In this document: piece by piece, positions 34,151 through 46,700 of the stretch
How the letters are laid out: each line of letters begins with the position of its first letter
Numbering within the stretch: the first letter of the stretch is position 1
Source of the DNA: Synchiropus splendidus
Lineage: Eukaryota; Chordata; Actinopteri; Syngnathiformes; Callionymidae
Reading direction: 5' to 3'
Assembly: GCF_027744825.2 (NCBI RefSeq)
Contig: NC_071345.1
Location: forward strand, 9,817,501-9,881,500
Length of the DNA: 64,000 nucleotides
The notes under the pieces: generated by a model
Told to the model about the DNA's origin: nothing
Database searches by the model: none
What the model saw: only the letters and a program-made list of their open reading frames with translations
Translations under genes and position numbers: made by a program

Positions 34151-35935
34151 AGTTCAAGTTGATATCGTGGCCTACAAAAATGTGTTCTCATGCTAGGATA
34201 GGCTAGCTAGCAGAGATGGTAATATCCCAGAATTGAAGTGGAAAGTTTCTGGAAATGTTTGAGGATGATGACAATTGATGTGTTTTGAAGCTAGCCACAG
34301 AAGCCTGGCACTGAAATTAGCTTTCAGTAGTCAAAGCTAAACGTGACACTGAAATCAGACCCTGTTTAAAACGTTTTCTTCTGCCAAAAAATTGCATTTA
34401 GATCAATCAATACATATGAATTCTGTTCAGCCCACGACTTGAATTTGGGAACACATAACAAATGCAACGTATGCGACAATCTGAAGCGAAGCCCATTGCT
34501 CTTCCAGTGGCGACGTCTTCGTCCTCTTCGATGATGTCACTTCCTCCTCCCAAGGGCAGTTCAGTTATGTATTTTGTATAAGCTGACTAAGATAAAATGG
34601 TAAAATAAAATAACAAAACACAATACGTGCACAAAGGTTGGTATCGAACAAAGTGTCCAGGCCCTTGCCAGTATTGCGTGACAGTGTGGGTTCCCTCTAC
34701 TTCCTGGACTGGATTTTCTTCTTCACGCTCTCGGGGCCAACCTGAGGAGCCTTTACATCTGCTTATCGCTGCTTCAATAATCTGAGACAGACGTCGTTCG
34801 AGGTCTGGCATCTAGCAAGCTGAGAGGGGAAACATTCCTCCTTCCCATCCTGGTAAATCTGTTCGCCATTAGCCCGTGTCAGACGGTTGCACGGACGAAA
34901 GCCATAAGCTTCACTCAGGAATGGTCTGGTCATGCTCGGGTCAGTTTATTATATCACTGGCTCTGTTTGTGATGAGGCGGTTCAAGAGGTCGAGTTTTCC
35001 TAGAAAGAGATTTGCCTGTTGACAGAGAAAGAAAACGCATGTGTTTGCATGGTTAAAACTACAATGTAATGTAAATACCTCCAAAGGTTTGTATTAATGA
35101 AAGTAGTCGCTCCTTTGGCCTGGGAAGACTAGAGAGGAGGTTTATGACTAGGTCACCGATGTGTGACTCTTTCTTTGTGTCTACTTCTGCTTCCACAACC
35201 CAAGAAACTGGACTGATAGTTGGGTAGAGTATCAGTGCCAACCGTCCCACCAGCCTTCAGAATGTAAATCCTTGTTATGTCCAGCTGTGATTCAGGTGGG
35301 TCTGAAGCATCTCTAACAAACTGTCGTCACTGCACTTTGAGTTTTGGACCTTGCATGCGTCGTCTCTCGCCGACCCCCTTCAAGCCTTCAAGGAGAAATG
35401 TAAATATTAGAGGTTTGTACAGCCCTGCGCCGCCTCTTCACAGTAGAAATTGACCATGACATTCAGCAGTGTATGTGATGTTTCCCCCACAGATTCGGCT
35501 GAGAGAGTAAATCTGCCGTGAGAGCGAGGCAGCGCTTGCGCTCCCATATATGTGCCGTAAATACACTGTACATCTGGGAAGGTCTTTGGCAATTAACATG
35601 CCTGTATAATAACCAACATGTGGGGCTGATTTCAGCAGCAGTCAAGTCAAACAAAGACATTAGTGAAGCATCTTAACTGACAGCCATGTTAATAGTCCAC
35701 AGTCATCTCCACCCGCCTGAATTCCATACAGCTTCTTTTCATGTTGTGTTGATGAAACCAAACTCCTAAAATGGATGTGAAATGTATGTAGCATCAATAA
35801 ACCTGTCAAGAAAGGGCACCTGCTGCACTCTCACAGAAGAAAGTTTGAATCGACCCTGAGGAACTTTGGAGGTTTGGGAAAAGCTGAGTCCTTATTCTGT
35901 ACTGTATGTTCCTCCTGTAAGCTTCGTCCAAGCGC

Positions 35936-36070
35936 TCTGGTTTCCTCCCACAGTGAAGAACGCTGTCCTTAAATCGATTAATACATTTTGTGTGTGAGTG
36001 GTTGTCCATCTGTGTGTGTCCTATGGTGGCTTGGCCTCCTCTCCAGGGTGTCCCCAGCACCTCCTGCCCG
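35936..36070 (+). repeat. Dispersed fish repeat (cctcccacag family)
   Basis: tctggtttcctcccacagtg is followed by taaatcgattaatacatttt, gagtggttgtccatctgtgt, cctatggtggcttggcctcc and tccagggtgtccccagcacc. This is the diverged body of a very abundant fish interspersed repeat (consensus idea: hydrophilic 'cctcccacagtccaaa ... gactggcgacctgtccagggtg'). Confidence 0.5.
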
Positions 36071-38017
36071 CGACTTTAAATTCTTAAAATATCATTTAAT
36101 GAGAATAATACATTTATGACAAACGTACAGGACCTACATAACCAAGGTTTGTTTTGCAGAGGACAGAATACATACATAATAAACAACAATAGAAATAACA
36201 AAATATATAATAATAATAATAACAATAATATTACAATTAACATACTAAAATAATAATAATATTAAATTAAATATAAAAACATAAAGATATTAACTTTATG
36301 CCTGTGATTTTAATTTAATTTTCTCTGCACCTCCACATCCTCCTTATGACCAGTCACTATACCATCTGTGAACATCATGGTCTGTGCATCACACAACATG
36401 TTTTTGTTGTCACTCACGGCCTCAGTTTAACCCCAAAATATAAGTGGCAGAACACAGTCTGTGGTATAGGTTCTGCACCATGTGCACCCGCACACACCTC
36501 TCACTCTTCCTCACCCATTCAGCTGCAACACAGTCGAGTCTTATTTGTGGCCTGTAAACCCCATGCTGCCCATGACAAGCCCACCCCTCTGGATGTTTTT
36601 CCTTTACTCAACCATTGCTGTTTCTGGAGGAAATGCTCGGCTGTAATTGTTCTAGTTTTTTTTAGATGCAGCGATAACACAGCAGGTTGATTGCCACATG
36701 GAGCCACACGAGGAAAGGGTGGAGTGAAACACCATTTTCACTTGGGTGAGATAAAGCGCTGGACTGCGGGGAGGCTGAGCTGAGTGACAGCGTGGTTTTA
36801 GGTGCCCATTATATCGCTGCTTCTGTCCTCTCTTACTGCCGAGTGGCAGTTCAAGTGACGCCGCGTTCTTAATGCGCTGAACCTGATGGGATCAATACAA
36901 GCGGTCTGTTTTCCTTGGTTGGAATTCAGAAGACACAAAGAATGAAAACTTGAGAGAATAAAATTTTAATAAAGCCTTATCTCACACGTCATTCGTGCTG
37001 TGTCTTGGGACGAGAGTCTCCTCATGTTATCTCAGTAATTGAGGAAACTAGAAAGCAAAGCTGAGACTTATCTCTGAGTGGGAGCAAATACAAGAAGTCC
37101 CACGGCACTACAAAGAACCCAAACTGACTCCCCGCCATCACCAGCATCCCCTCCCACAGCTGCCCGTTACAACACCCAACAAGTGGACGGCAGCCAAGCA
37201 GCTGTAAACAGTGAGAGGGGAGTTTGTTTGTGGACACAATGAGGCAGAACCGGCTTATGTCAACCATGGATTACGCAACACTCTGACATCTTACATTCAA
37301 AGCTTATGTATTTACAGAAACATGTATTCTCATTTTCACCCAAAGTAAATACATATGCAAAGCTCAGAAGCTTTTTCACTAGAATTTTTTTCTCACCAGA
37401 AAAGTGATTGTAATAGAAAGTTGTAGAAGAGGTTGGAGATTCAGGTGACGTGTTGTGTCAAATGCTGAAGTTGTCAACCAATCAGAGTTGAGAATTTAGG
37501 GTGTGTTCCATTCGTTAATCCTCAACCTCAAAAATGCATGTTCTTGCAAGGAGCAAGTACTGTCCCAATTCTTAGGAAGGAACCTCCCTCGGTATTGAGG
37601 AATACCCAGAGTCCTTTGCAAAGCATCAAAGATGGCGACGAAAACCAAGGGACCAAGCAACAAATATAAGTGTTTTCTTTGTCAATGTAGATAAAAAAAG
37701 TGAGTTAGTACCCGCTCAGTACTTCTGGAGTATCATCACCTACATAAGCCACTCAAATAAAGTCACAATTTTAAATTGTTATTTTCTAGTTTGTCGGTTC
37801 AGTGACAGTTGCGTTGTGGCGATAAGCATGTGTGTGTATCTTTAAACTCAGCTTTGGTTTCTGTTTGGCTTCCTGCTGTTGTGTGAAACTCATAACTGTA
37901 ATTTTCCAGTATCGTGTTCGGCAGTTGCGGTCTCAGTCATGTTAAACTGATTCCCTTGTCTGCACCTCTGACTGATGCCTGTCGTGTCTCATGCTGTAAT
38001 GCAATACATGGGGCCTG

Positions 38018-38034
38018 CACACACACACACACAC
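38018..38034 (+). repeat. Short (CA)n microsatellite
   Basis: About eight CA dinucleotides in the crisp-rhag spacer. Confidence 0.8.
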
Positions 38035-39782
38035 CTGTTCTTGCTCAACATGTCAATTGTCTCTATCGTCGAAACAAATAATTTCCTGAATTTATTCCAG
38101 CGACTTTCCCTCCTGCTTGCACCATTTACTTTTCATGCATATTTCTCGACCTATGTTTGTATGAGATCTCCCATTGAGAGGCTGAAGTTTAATCCGTCCA
38201 TTGAGCAGATGTTAAAGGCAATGAGCTGCTAATACTAGGGGTTTATTGCCCCGAACGTAAACATTATGAAAGGGCAGCGCCACGCAAACATGATAAGACT
38301 TTGTGATTGTTCTTGATGACAGCATCCAGCGCGCTGATTAGACGGCTGCGCAGGTTTTCCTCTGAGCGTGTGCTTATCAGCCGCCGCAACTGTTCCCCTC
38401 AGCTGCCGCCACAGGAAGCTCGGGGTGGGGTACGTTCGCGGGGGTGTGGTGGCTGTGCAGTGCTGGGATGGACAGCAGTGCGTGAGCTTGTGTTCACATC
38501 ATCATCTGCATTCCAGATCTCAGTATCCGGGCGCATCATGGATGTGGAGACCGGCACACGCTGTCGTCGTCTAATAAGAGAGGGGAGTAAATCAGCTGAC
38601 CCTTGACCTTCACCAGCCTGCGACCTTTGTGGTTACCTTATGTTCCCAAAATGAAGGTGGATTCTCTTCAGCATGTGGTGGAAAATCTGTGCGGAATTTA
38701 TTGTCCGTGGAAAGAAAATCCTCAGGAATTTAGTCTTAAAATGCTTAAAATATATGGATTATCTACTGTTAGTCATCACTAGCAAAAACAATCATCAATA
38801 ATACAAAAAACATTTTTTGTATTAATTTGTAAATTTTTTATGTTGATATTAACCTATTTAGTCAGGCTGAAAAATGTGGCAAACATTGACAGGAAAAACT
38901 CAAGGATGGAAAGTTGAAAACATTGAAAAGTTTCTCCACAAAAAGTGTGACTGAACAATGTCCAAATAATGTCACTTACATCAACAACCATCGGTTATAA
39001 ACCTATCATACTATTCTGTCAGCCCTAGCAATGGCTTTGTTTAATCCCAAACAACAGCAATTCTTCTGTTGGCCTCGATGCTAACAAGGTAGCTCATCTG
39101 TAAAAAAATAATGTAGTTATTTGCTTGCTGTTTATTTTGACTGACAGCTGTTTAGGATGTGCATCAATGGAAGAAAGGGGAAGGAAGAAAAATAAAATAA
39201 AAATATTAGAGATAAAAATCTCAACTACTACTCTGTTGTCCCGTTTCAAAACTTGAAGTTGAGGCTGAAAAAATATGATGCATGGACTTCATGTGAATTT
39301 TCAGCATTTCACCAGATTTAAGACTCAAAAGGGAAGCTAAAGCCATCAAGCTTGAAGCGTTCTCCCTCCTATGATCCATCTGTTGAAGTCTGTCAACATG
39401 CATTCATAGTGAAACTAAATCAAACCCCACTGCTTCACCTGATCCCACACTGATCCCAGCCGTGCCGGCCTTGTAACTTCAATGTAAGATTTAGGAATCC
39501 TCTCTGTTCCCTGGGTGAAGTCCAGTCATTTGTTACCCAGATTTATATTTAAAGGTCTTAAGCTTGGATCATCTGTTGAGGAGTTGCATCTGCTGCTGCT
39601 GCTTTGTTGAGAGCTAAATCACAGACACTGAAACCTGTTGCCTCTTTCAGGAAAACCTTTATTAGTGTCTTCAAATTTGCTTTTATAGTGTGCAAGGCAG
39701 CAACATACTTTCTCTGGCTGCTGAAATGTGAATTTCTGTGAGCGATTTTGTCATAAATTCAGTAGTTGATGTCATGGGGCGA

Positions 39783-40047
39783 TATAAAATCAGAGCGATG
39801 GAGACATTCTGAGCTGCTGCTTGAAGAATCCACAGACTGAATATGATGAAAGTGCTGCGCTTTTATGCTCTGATCTTGCATCTTCTGTTTTATTGAACGC
39901 TTTCTGGCGCTACTCGCGGCTGTGATCCTCAAGGCCGAAAAAGTCAGCTACTTCAAAGAGGCGATCACGATTCACATTCGAACTGGAGCCGATCATCAGA
40001 GCCTGTGTGAGCAGAGTGGGATATTACAACCACACAGAGATGATTAA
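39783..40047 (+). pseudogene. TATA-led, frame-broken secretory-like reading frame
   Basis: TATAAAA at 39783-39789 is followed 54 bp later by ATG ATG (39843), opening a short hydrophobic peptide (MMKVLRFYALILHLLFY) that stops at 39894-39896. A second frame is open across and beyond this stop; it reads FLALLAAVILKAEKVSYF from 39901 and stays open to a stop at 40045-40047. A gtgagc donor-like site lies near 40005. The two halves together resemble a signal peptide broken by a frame change, but I match no family. It could be a decayed secreted-peptide gene or chance. Confidence 0.2.
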
Positions 40048-40363
40048 TGATGTTGAAGATGCTGGGTTTTGTCCATCACATCCTCTGGCCTGTTTCCAAT
40101 CATGTGAACATGCAGCTCCGCATGGTAGTGCTCTCCAGCCTGAGGAATGTGGCAGCCATCCAGCCTGAAGCGTGCACAGCTTCTCGGGAGGCCCGGAGGT
40201 CTTTATCTTGTTGGGTGAGAGGAGCATTAATGAGGTCACGCTGCTGGAGAGATAAGACCACGTTCTGTAAGGTTCGGGGTTCACAACAACAGGCTGGAGG
40301 AATCGACCTTTGCGTGAGAAAGATGTGCAGGAATGTTTCCAGGAAACCCCAGTCGTGATCTAC

Positions 40364-40577
40364 GGAAGCTCTCAACTGCCATGGTAGGTTATTTTTATTT
40401 ATGTATTATCACGTTCGTACGAGAAAAAAAGACGTCCATTGAGAAGCAGGTGCTGTCGGAGCATCAGCTTGGTGGTTTCTAGTCATCTCACATCCAACGT
40501 ACGAACATGTTTTTTTCTCATACGAACGTGATAATACATAAATAAATAATAACTTACCATGGCGGTTCAGAGCTTCC
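40364..40577. mobile_element. Hairpin MITE with approximately 67-bp terminal inverted repeats
   Basis: The left arm starts ggaagctctcaactgccatg and runs through tatttatgtattatcacgtt to gagaaaaaaa. The right arm, reverse-complemented, starts ggaagctctgaaccgccatg and runs through the same tatttatgtattatcacgtt to gagaaaaaaa. The arms match at about 90% or more, with a central loop of about 80 bp. No protein is encoded and no clear target duplication was found, so the superfamily is unassigned. Confidence 0.8.
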
Positions 40578-42499
40578 ATGGTGATCGGCCTGCCTTACAT
40601 TCTGTTCCATTCTGTTGATCACTGGTTCTCAACCTATGGGTTGATAAGATAAGGAACACGCTAAAGCAGTTAATAAATAAATATGGTGAATTGAATGAGA
40701 TTTCAAAGACAATACTTGAGAAAGTGGCACTGCTTTTATGCACCAGAAAAGCTATGGTACTGTCAATGGAGAGCAAAGAACCAAAAACTGTCCAAAGACA
40801 TGAAACAGAAAAAAAAAAAGAAAAAAAAATGAGTTTTTTTCTCCATTTTTGGACATATCCAGATTTTCTTTTCACCAGAGGTGAATACAAAAATGACACA
40901 CACAGAAATTGAAAACCTCTCACACTGTTAGGATTACAGTTACATACTGGGAAAGTTTAGGTTAAAATTGGATTAAAGTTGTTTGTGTAGATATCAGGGG
41001 TCAAAAAAGGAGTCTACCGGCTGGGAGCGTCAACTGTTGCGGTGCATGATGGGTAGCTTGAGACCTGCTGCCCCCCTGCTGAATGAAATAGCTTTGCTGA
41101 TTCCAAATGTCAGTCCTGAGCTCAGCCGCACCTTCACATCTGGCAAACCATTTCCGGCACTGTACCGGTGATCCGTCATCTGACAGGTTGACTCTTTGAT
41201 CGCTCGCCGAAGAGTCGTGACTGTTGCGCAACGCGTGAGAGACAAAGGATGGAGCTCATTCGCTGTTGATTATTTGGCTTCGCTGAGGGGCAGAGTGAGC
41301 GGAGATAAATGGCTTAATGGCTTTCCTGGAATTTCAAGTTCACAGGCAGGCTAGATAAAAACGCGGTTGATAAAATAGTGTTTCTCTTCTCCTCTGTGCT
41401 GTAATGGTGTAAGAGTTTCAGTGTTGAGTTTGTTTGGTGACTCGGCCTCAGCATCTGACTTGAAACTTCAATCTCCTCTCGGCAACATCCTCCTGATCCT
41501 GAATCATTTAGAGCTCTTCAGGCGAAATAAGAGCTAAATTATATATTTCCCGCTGACATCACGACGTTCATCGGAGCTGCAAAATGTTGAAGCTGAGTGA
41601 TGAGTCAGTGAAGACAAATTAGGGAGGAGACATGAAGAGTAAACAGGACGTACACACAGCGGAGACATTACTAGCTCCTGCGTGAATATTTCTCAGCTCC
41701 ACGTTGTCGCCACAATTATCCAGCTCAAGTGTGAAGTGTGTGAGAAGCTGGAGACGCACTGTACGTGAGAGAAAGTCAAGGCACCTCTGGGAGAAATGTG
41801 AGAGCGACTCGTATTAAACTCTGCTGACAACACAAATGAGGGAAGGATCCCCAGAGGTGCAGAAAGCACAGAGACACTCCTGTTGTGTGATTGCATGACA
41901 GAGAGGGCGACTCAAGGGACGACGTTGACGGATATTAGAAGTGGAGGAGGCGCTTGGTTTGATGATGAATAGCCTGGGAGTCGCGGACACGGGCCTCATG
42001 AATGAATGAACTCCAGCCAAAAATAAGAGGGAAATTCTGCGCCTTGATTGAATAATAACCCAACGTGTGTAGATTATTTCTGGTAGTTCAGCACTTTCTG
42101 ATAACATTTGGAAGCCATTTCCCAAACAATCTGAGAAGAGCCGCTCTCCAACACAAACATGTTGGTGGTCATGATTAAGTCCTTCACGGAGCTCCTGATA
42201 AACATTGAGAACCTCTGGCCTAAAGGCACTTGAGAGGTTGTTGTAGGATCATAACCTGGAGGTCAGTTTGCAGTGGGAACACGGCAGCGGAAAACAAGTG
42301 GACTTGGAAGAGCATGGTGAGGATGGAATGGTTGCATGTGTGTAAGGAACAACGTGAGGTGAAACACCTGTGAGGCTGAAGCGCAGCTTCATGAATGAAT
42401 GAAGGATCAGCATAATCAATTTACAGTCAGCAATGTAACGCTGGGTGTTTGAGGACCACAAAGGAAGGACACTGCTCCACCCAAACTGAAGTTATGAAG

Positions 42500-43085
42500 T
42501 TATGAATCTTGAGAACGTTGCACACACAGAAAACACACACAGATGGGAACCCTCTTTCAAACTTCAGACACACAAAAACCCTACACACGTACAGAGAACC
42601 TCTAACAGGACCTCTGACACACATGGAAAACCTCAGACACACATAGAAAACCTCTGACTTATACACAGAGAACCTCTGACACACATGGGAAACCTCAGAC
42701 AGACACGTAGAGAACCTCTGATGCATTTAAAGAAAACATCTAACAAACAAATAGAAAGCCTCTGATACACACATAGAATCTCTGACACATAGAAAACCTC
42801 AAACACACACGGAAAACCTCTGACATACATATAGAAAACATCAGACACACACATACACACAGAAAACCTCTGAGACACAACTGGAAAACCTCAGACACAC
42901 ATAGAAAACGTCTGACATATATAGTCTGACACGAATGGGAAACTTCAGACAGACACACATAGAGAACCTCTGATGCACTTAAAGAAAAGCTCAGAGACAC
43001 ACATGGAAAACCTCTGCCATATACACAGAGAACCTCGAACCCCCACATAGAAAACCTGAGACATAAGGCACATACCTGAATTCAC
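42500..43085. repeat. Degenerate minisatellite, unit about 20-28 bp
   Basis: Roughly 24 imperfect copies of a unit like gaaaacctctgacacacata, with variants (gaacctctg, gaaaacctcaga, gggaaacctcag). Because the unit has few stops on the minus strand, it produces several overlapping long reading frames rich in Val, Cys, Ser, Phe; these are not genes. Confidence 0.85.
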
Positions 43086-43600
43086 TCAGACAAAAGTAAA
43101 TAAATTCTTCCACATACGAAAAAACCTCTCACACCCACTGAAGGCTTGGCTTATTACACTCCATTACACTCCATCCTCAGCCTTCCACCCTCAGGTACCA
43201 GAACCCTTTGGCCCGACAACTGAACAGCTCAGTGAACTCCACTATGTGTATTATGTGGTGGTTCTCTTTGTGTTCTACTTGATTTTCATCCAATCCTCCT
43301 CCCATCTCTGTGTAAACGGAAACTGCAGGTGTTTCAGTCAAAACAACAGAAAAAGAGGAAGAGCATTCACTCAACCAAGAAATGCTCAGGCAAGTGAAGC
43401 TGAGTTCACATATCGATCCATAAAGTCAGAACAAATGCACCAGAATTCATAAGTGGTGACAGTCGAGCGGGGCAGGAATCCTCTCCCCCCGGTGTCACTC
43501 GTATGTTTTCGGACATCCAGAGAGGAAACCCATCCCTGTGAGCAAAGTACACTGGGGGGGGAGTTCACCATCAGGGGCCCCTGCTCACTCTCCTGCTCAG

Positions 43601-43704
43601 CCATTGGTCCCCACCAAAACCAGCATCAGTTAAAAACCAGACGCCACTTTGCTCCCTCCCTTCACTCAAAATAAGTGAAGTGAAGTGTGTGACAGTCAGA
43701 TAAC
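43601..43704 (+). promoter_or_regulatory. rhag promoter candidates: inverted CCAAT and GATA site
   Basis: ccattgg (43601-43607, an inverted CCAAT box) is followed by ccccacc, a CACCC-like element. cagataac (43697-43704) is a GATA-factor site just before the start codon at 43709. GATA plus CACCC elements suit an erythroid gene such as rhag, but short motifs are weak evidence and there is no clear TATA box. Confidence 0.35.
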
Positions 43705-43708
43705 CAGG

Positions 43709-46700
43709 ATGCCTGCGTACGCCACCAACATGAGGCTCAAGTTCCCCATCGTGGCCTTGGCTTTGGAGATTATCACCATCATCCTGTTCGCAGTCTTCGT
43801 GGTTTATGATGACGGGAAACATCACGGACATGGACACGACACGCACTCCAATGCCACCCACGAGGAGAAGGGGCCTATGGAGCTCTACCCCAGTAAGTGT
43901 CCCGAAATCCTCCAGACATTTGGTGTAGAAAGGTCAAACAAATGTGATTTCTGTCTTGTCAAGAGGACTCGCTCTGAAATTTAGCAAAAGCCAACTTCCA
44001 CTTCAAAGCTCTTCATCTTGCTCAAGTTTGTCAAATTAAAAGAGAAGATTGTCAAAGTCGGCTCTTCCATTTTCCTTAACTCACTTTTCCAATAACCGCC
44101 TGCAGAAATAGATGGAAGTGAAGGTTGGTGGTGGACGTGTGGATCTGGTGACTGTAATAAGACGAGTCATGGGGTCTCGCTCGTCCATCAGTCGGACTCA
44201 CGCAGCTGCAGCACTGAGACACGCTCGCGGGTCATGTGATGTCCGCCGTTCAAGTGCAGTGAAGGGTTTCACCGTTGCTGCTCGTAGCTCATGTACAGCG
44301 CCGTTATCTGAGTGTAACTGTAACTGTATGTACAGATTTGGGCGTGGCAGCGTGGCCACCAGAGATTATAGTTCACCCTCTCTTTTTTCTGTTTGCATAT
44401 TCATTTTGCAACAGTTGATTTAAGTATTTTTCTGTTTAGATATTCCTTGACATTTTAAAACAAAGAATGAACCATAAATACGTGTTTCTAATATTTATTT
44501 CTTAAACTGTTTGAGTCCATCATTCATCTAATCCACTGGCTCAGTCATGTTAATAATAGCATAACCATTATATTAAATAATCATCTGATTTTTTTGCATT
44601 AATCTATGTATAATGTAGCTCTCTGATTGTTAAAAACAATGAAATGAAAGACATGTAATTAAAACATAAATAGAGTATGTTAAAGAAATATTTTATGACA
44701 GAATTTTGAAAAAAAAAAAAGGTTAACGCACGACAAGAATAATGCTTTTGAATTTGTACAAGTGAATTTATACTCATCATTTTAATTTATAAAAAAAAGA
44801 ATTTACTGAGAAAATTATGCTTTTTAACACTATCATTACGAAAATGAAAAATCAATTGAAATCAAATTTATGACTGAAAAAAGCTGGTAAATAAAGACAA
44901 TATTTAAAATATACATTTTCTTGGTCGTGGGTGAAACCTAGTATGGGTGGGGCTCTGCTAAATTATAGAATAATATCATCTTAAATTGCTGATTAATGTT
45001 TCACTCAGTCCCAAATATCCTTGTGCTATTTTGCGATGGAATTGTTGAACATGAAACATGAAAAACAAAACACTTGTTTTGCGCAATTCAAAAGGTCATA
45101 AAAGGTCAAAGGCGCAACCCACACGCTGCAGCATCCAAACTTATCTGCTGCTGTCTCTCTGATAACCTATCACTAAAAACAACACTTGTCTTACATTTGC
45201 TCCACTTTTAAAAGGTCAATTCGGTTCCAAACGTTCACCAGCAACTTTCTTGAATTTTAATGTTGCATAAGCCTGAATATGAAAAAGCAATACGACCAAA
45301 AACAAACGTGCCCTGTAATTCTTCAGATTTGGCAGTGTTACTTTAACAGCAAACTTCCACTTCAGGCCCTGGTTGCATGAACGCCTCTCCATGTGGGGAG
45401 CCTCCCAGCAGAGACCACAGAGGTCAAGGTGCACGCATCGAGGGCAAGGTCGCTCTAAACAGCTGTGGGGGGAGGAGGGCTCGTTCAAATCAATCAACAG
45501 GCATATACGATACGATGCCTCTTGATTCAAAACTCAAGTGAGCGTGACCAAGTGATCATGACAATTGGCTTCTGTTTTTACGTCACAAATGAATGAGGAA
45601 TACTGAGTTATATATGAAGGGAAATTCCAATTGTTCAGCCAGACTGCTCTTTCCAACCTTAGATTCTTCCTGGGATAATGAAGTCGGGGTATCCTGACTG
45701 ACCTTCTGCGAGGAAGGATGTGAGTTCTATTGTCTCCAGGTCTTTACCTCCATGTCTTTTCCACATTAGTAGGTCATCATCAGGGCTTCAGTGGACAAGA
45801 ATCTAATTTCCTGCCTCACTGATGAGGATACGCCCCGACTCCTTAAGCTGTCTAGGGTTGAATTTCCTTTTACAATAACTTGCATCTACTCCAAGATCTG
45901 GTGATGTCTACTGTTCTCAGCTCGGCTGTTGTAAAGCCATACTACAAGCCACTAAATCCAAAACAGATTGGCAAATGGAGTCCTCATTTCCAGCCTCACT
46001 GTGACTCTTTTTACCCACATTTATTGTACTGAAGTAATTCATGTTTGAAATATCACTCACAGTGATGATCTTTTACAGACAGCAGGTGGCAGTAGTGTGG
46101 CAGAGCTCTTGCAGCTCACACACAGCAGGCACAAAGAATATGTGGTCACTTTTAAGTTAGTCCTGAACATTTTATCAATTTTATTAAAATATACTGCAGC
46201 ACGGAATGTGTTTTGCATGTAGCTAACAGCATCCAGATCAGATCACAGCAACTAAAGTTCAGTGAACACTATTTCGATGGTTATTAAATTACAAAAATGT
46301 TTTCAACTCAACTCAACAAATCTTTTGATTTGGAGGAATAGTTGACCATTATTCTGACTCATTTAGTGGAGCTTTCATCTGATGATCACATGTCCCGCAG
46401 TGACCTTGACGGTGGACATTCCTCAGTCCAACATCATCATGTGACTTAGCTAATAAGTTAAGTCTGACTGATTGTGTGTGAGTCAATTCCCCATAATTAC
46501 TTTTGATTGACCTTAATTTCAAGAACCTCTCGGAGAATGGAACAGTTGTGGTGGAAACGGTGAATCCACAATGCCGCTGATTTTCCCTTCCCTATTCCTG
46601 CAGTGTTCCAGGACGTCCACGTCATGATCTTTATCGGCTTCGGCTTCTTGATGACCTTCCTGAAGAGGTACGGCTTCAGCAGCGTGGGGGTCAACCTGCT

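Larger units (their letters stand above)
30031..39782. other. Long spacer between crisp and rhag, left part
   Basis: About 9.7 kb with no supported gene. Every reading frame is short, lacks family motifs and has no coherent splice partners. Contents: AT-rich stretches (30100-30430, 36060-36310), a transposon-end fragment near 34083, a dispersed repeat at 35936-36070, and a short (CA)n at 38018-38034. 37500-37640 (from tgtgttccattcg) looks like another dispersed element but I cannot place it. Conserved noncoding enhancers could lie here but cannot be recognised without comparison. Confidence 0.5.
40578..43708. other. Spacer right part and rhag upstream region
   Basis: No gene is supported. 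It starts with a diverged transposon-end relic (cactggttctcaacctatgg at about 40619). About 42500-43080 is a minisatellite. The last 150 bp hold the rhag promoter candidates. 40650-42480 is unique-looking with no RNA or protein gene recognised. Confidence 0.5.

Noticed and set aside
36346..36690. 114-residue plus-strand frame in the spacer
   Set aside because: Unstructured composition, no upstream promoter or splice pattern and no recognised family.
42427..43048. Several overlapping 80-100-residue minus-strand frames rich in Cys, Val, Phe and Ser
   Set aside because: They follow the minisatellite unit and have no start context, splice sites or family similarity.
45216..45530. 104-residue minus-strand frame inside rhag intron 1
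   Set aside because: No motif, no splice partners and no sign of conservation visible; best taken as chance.
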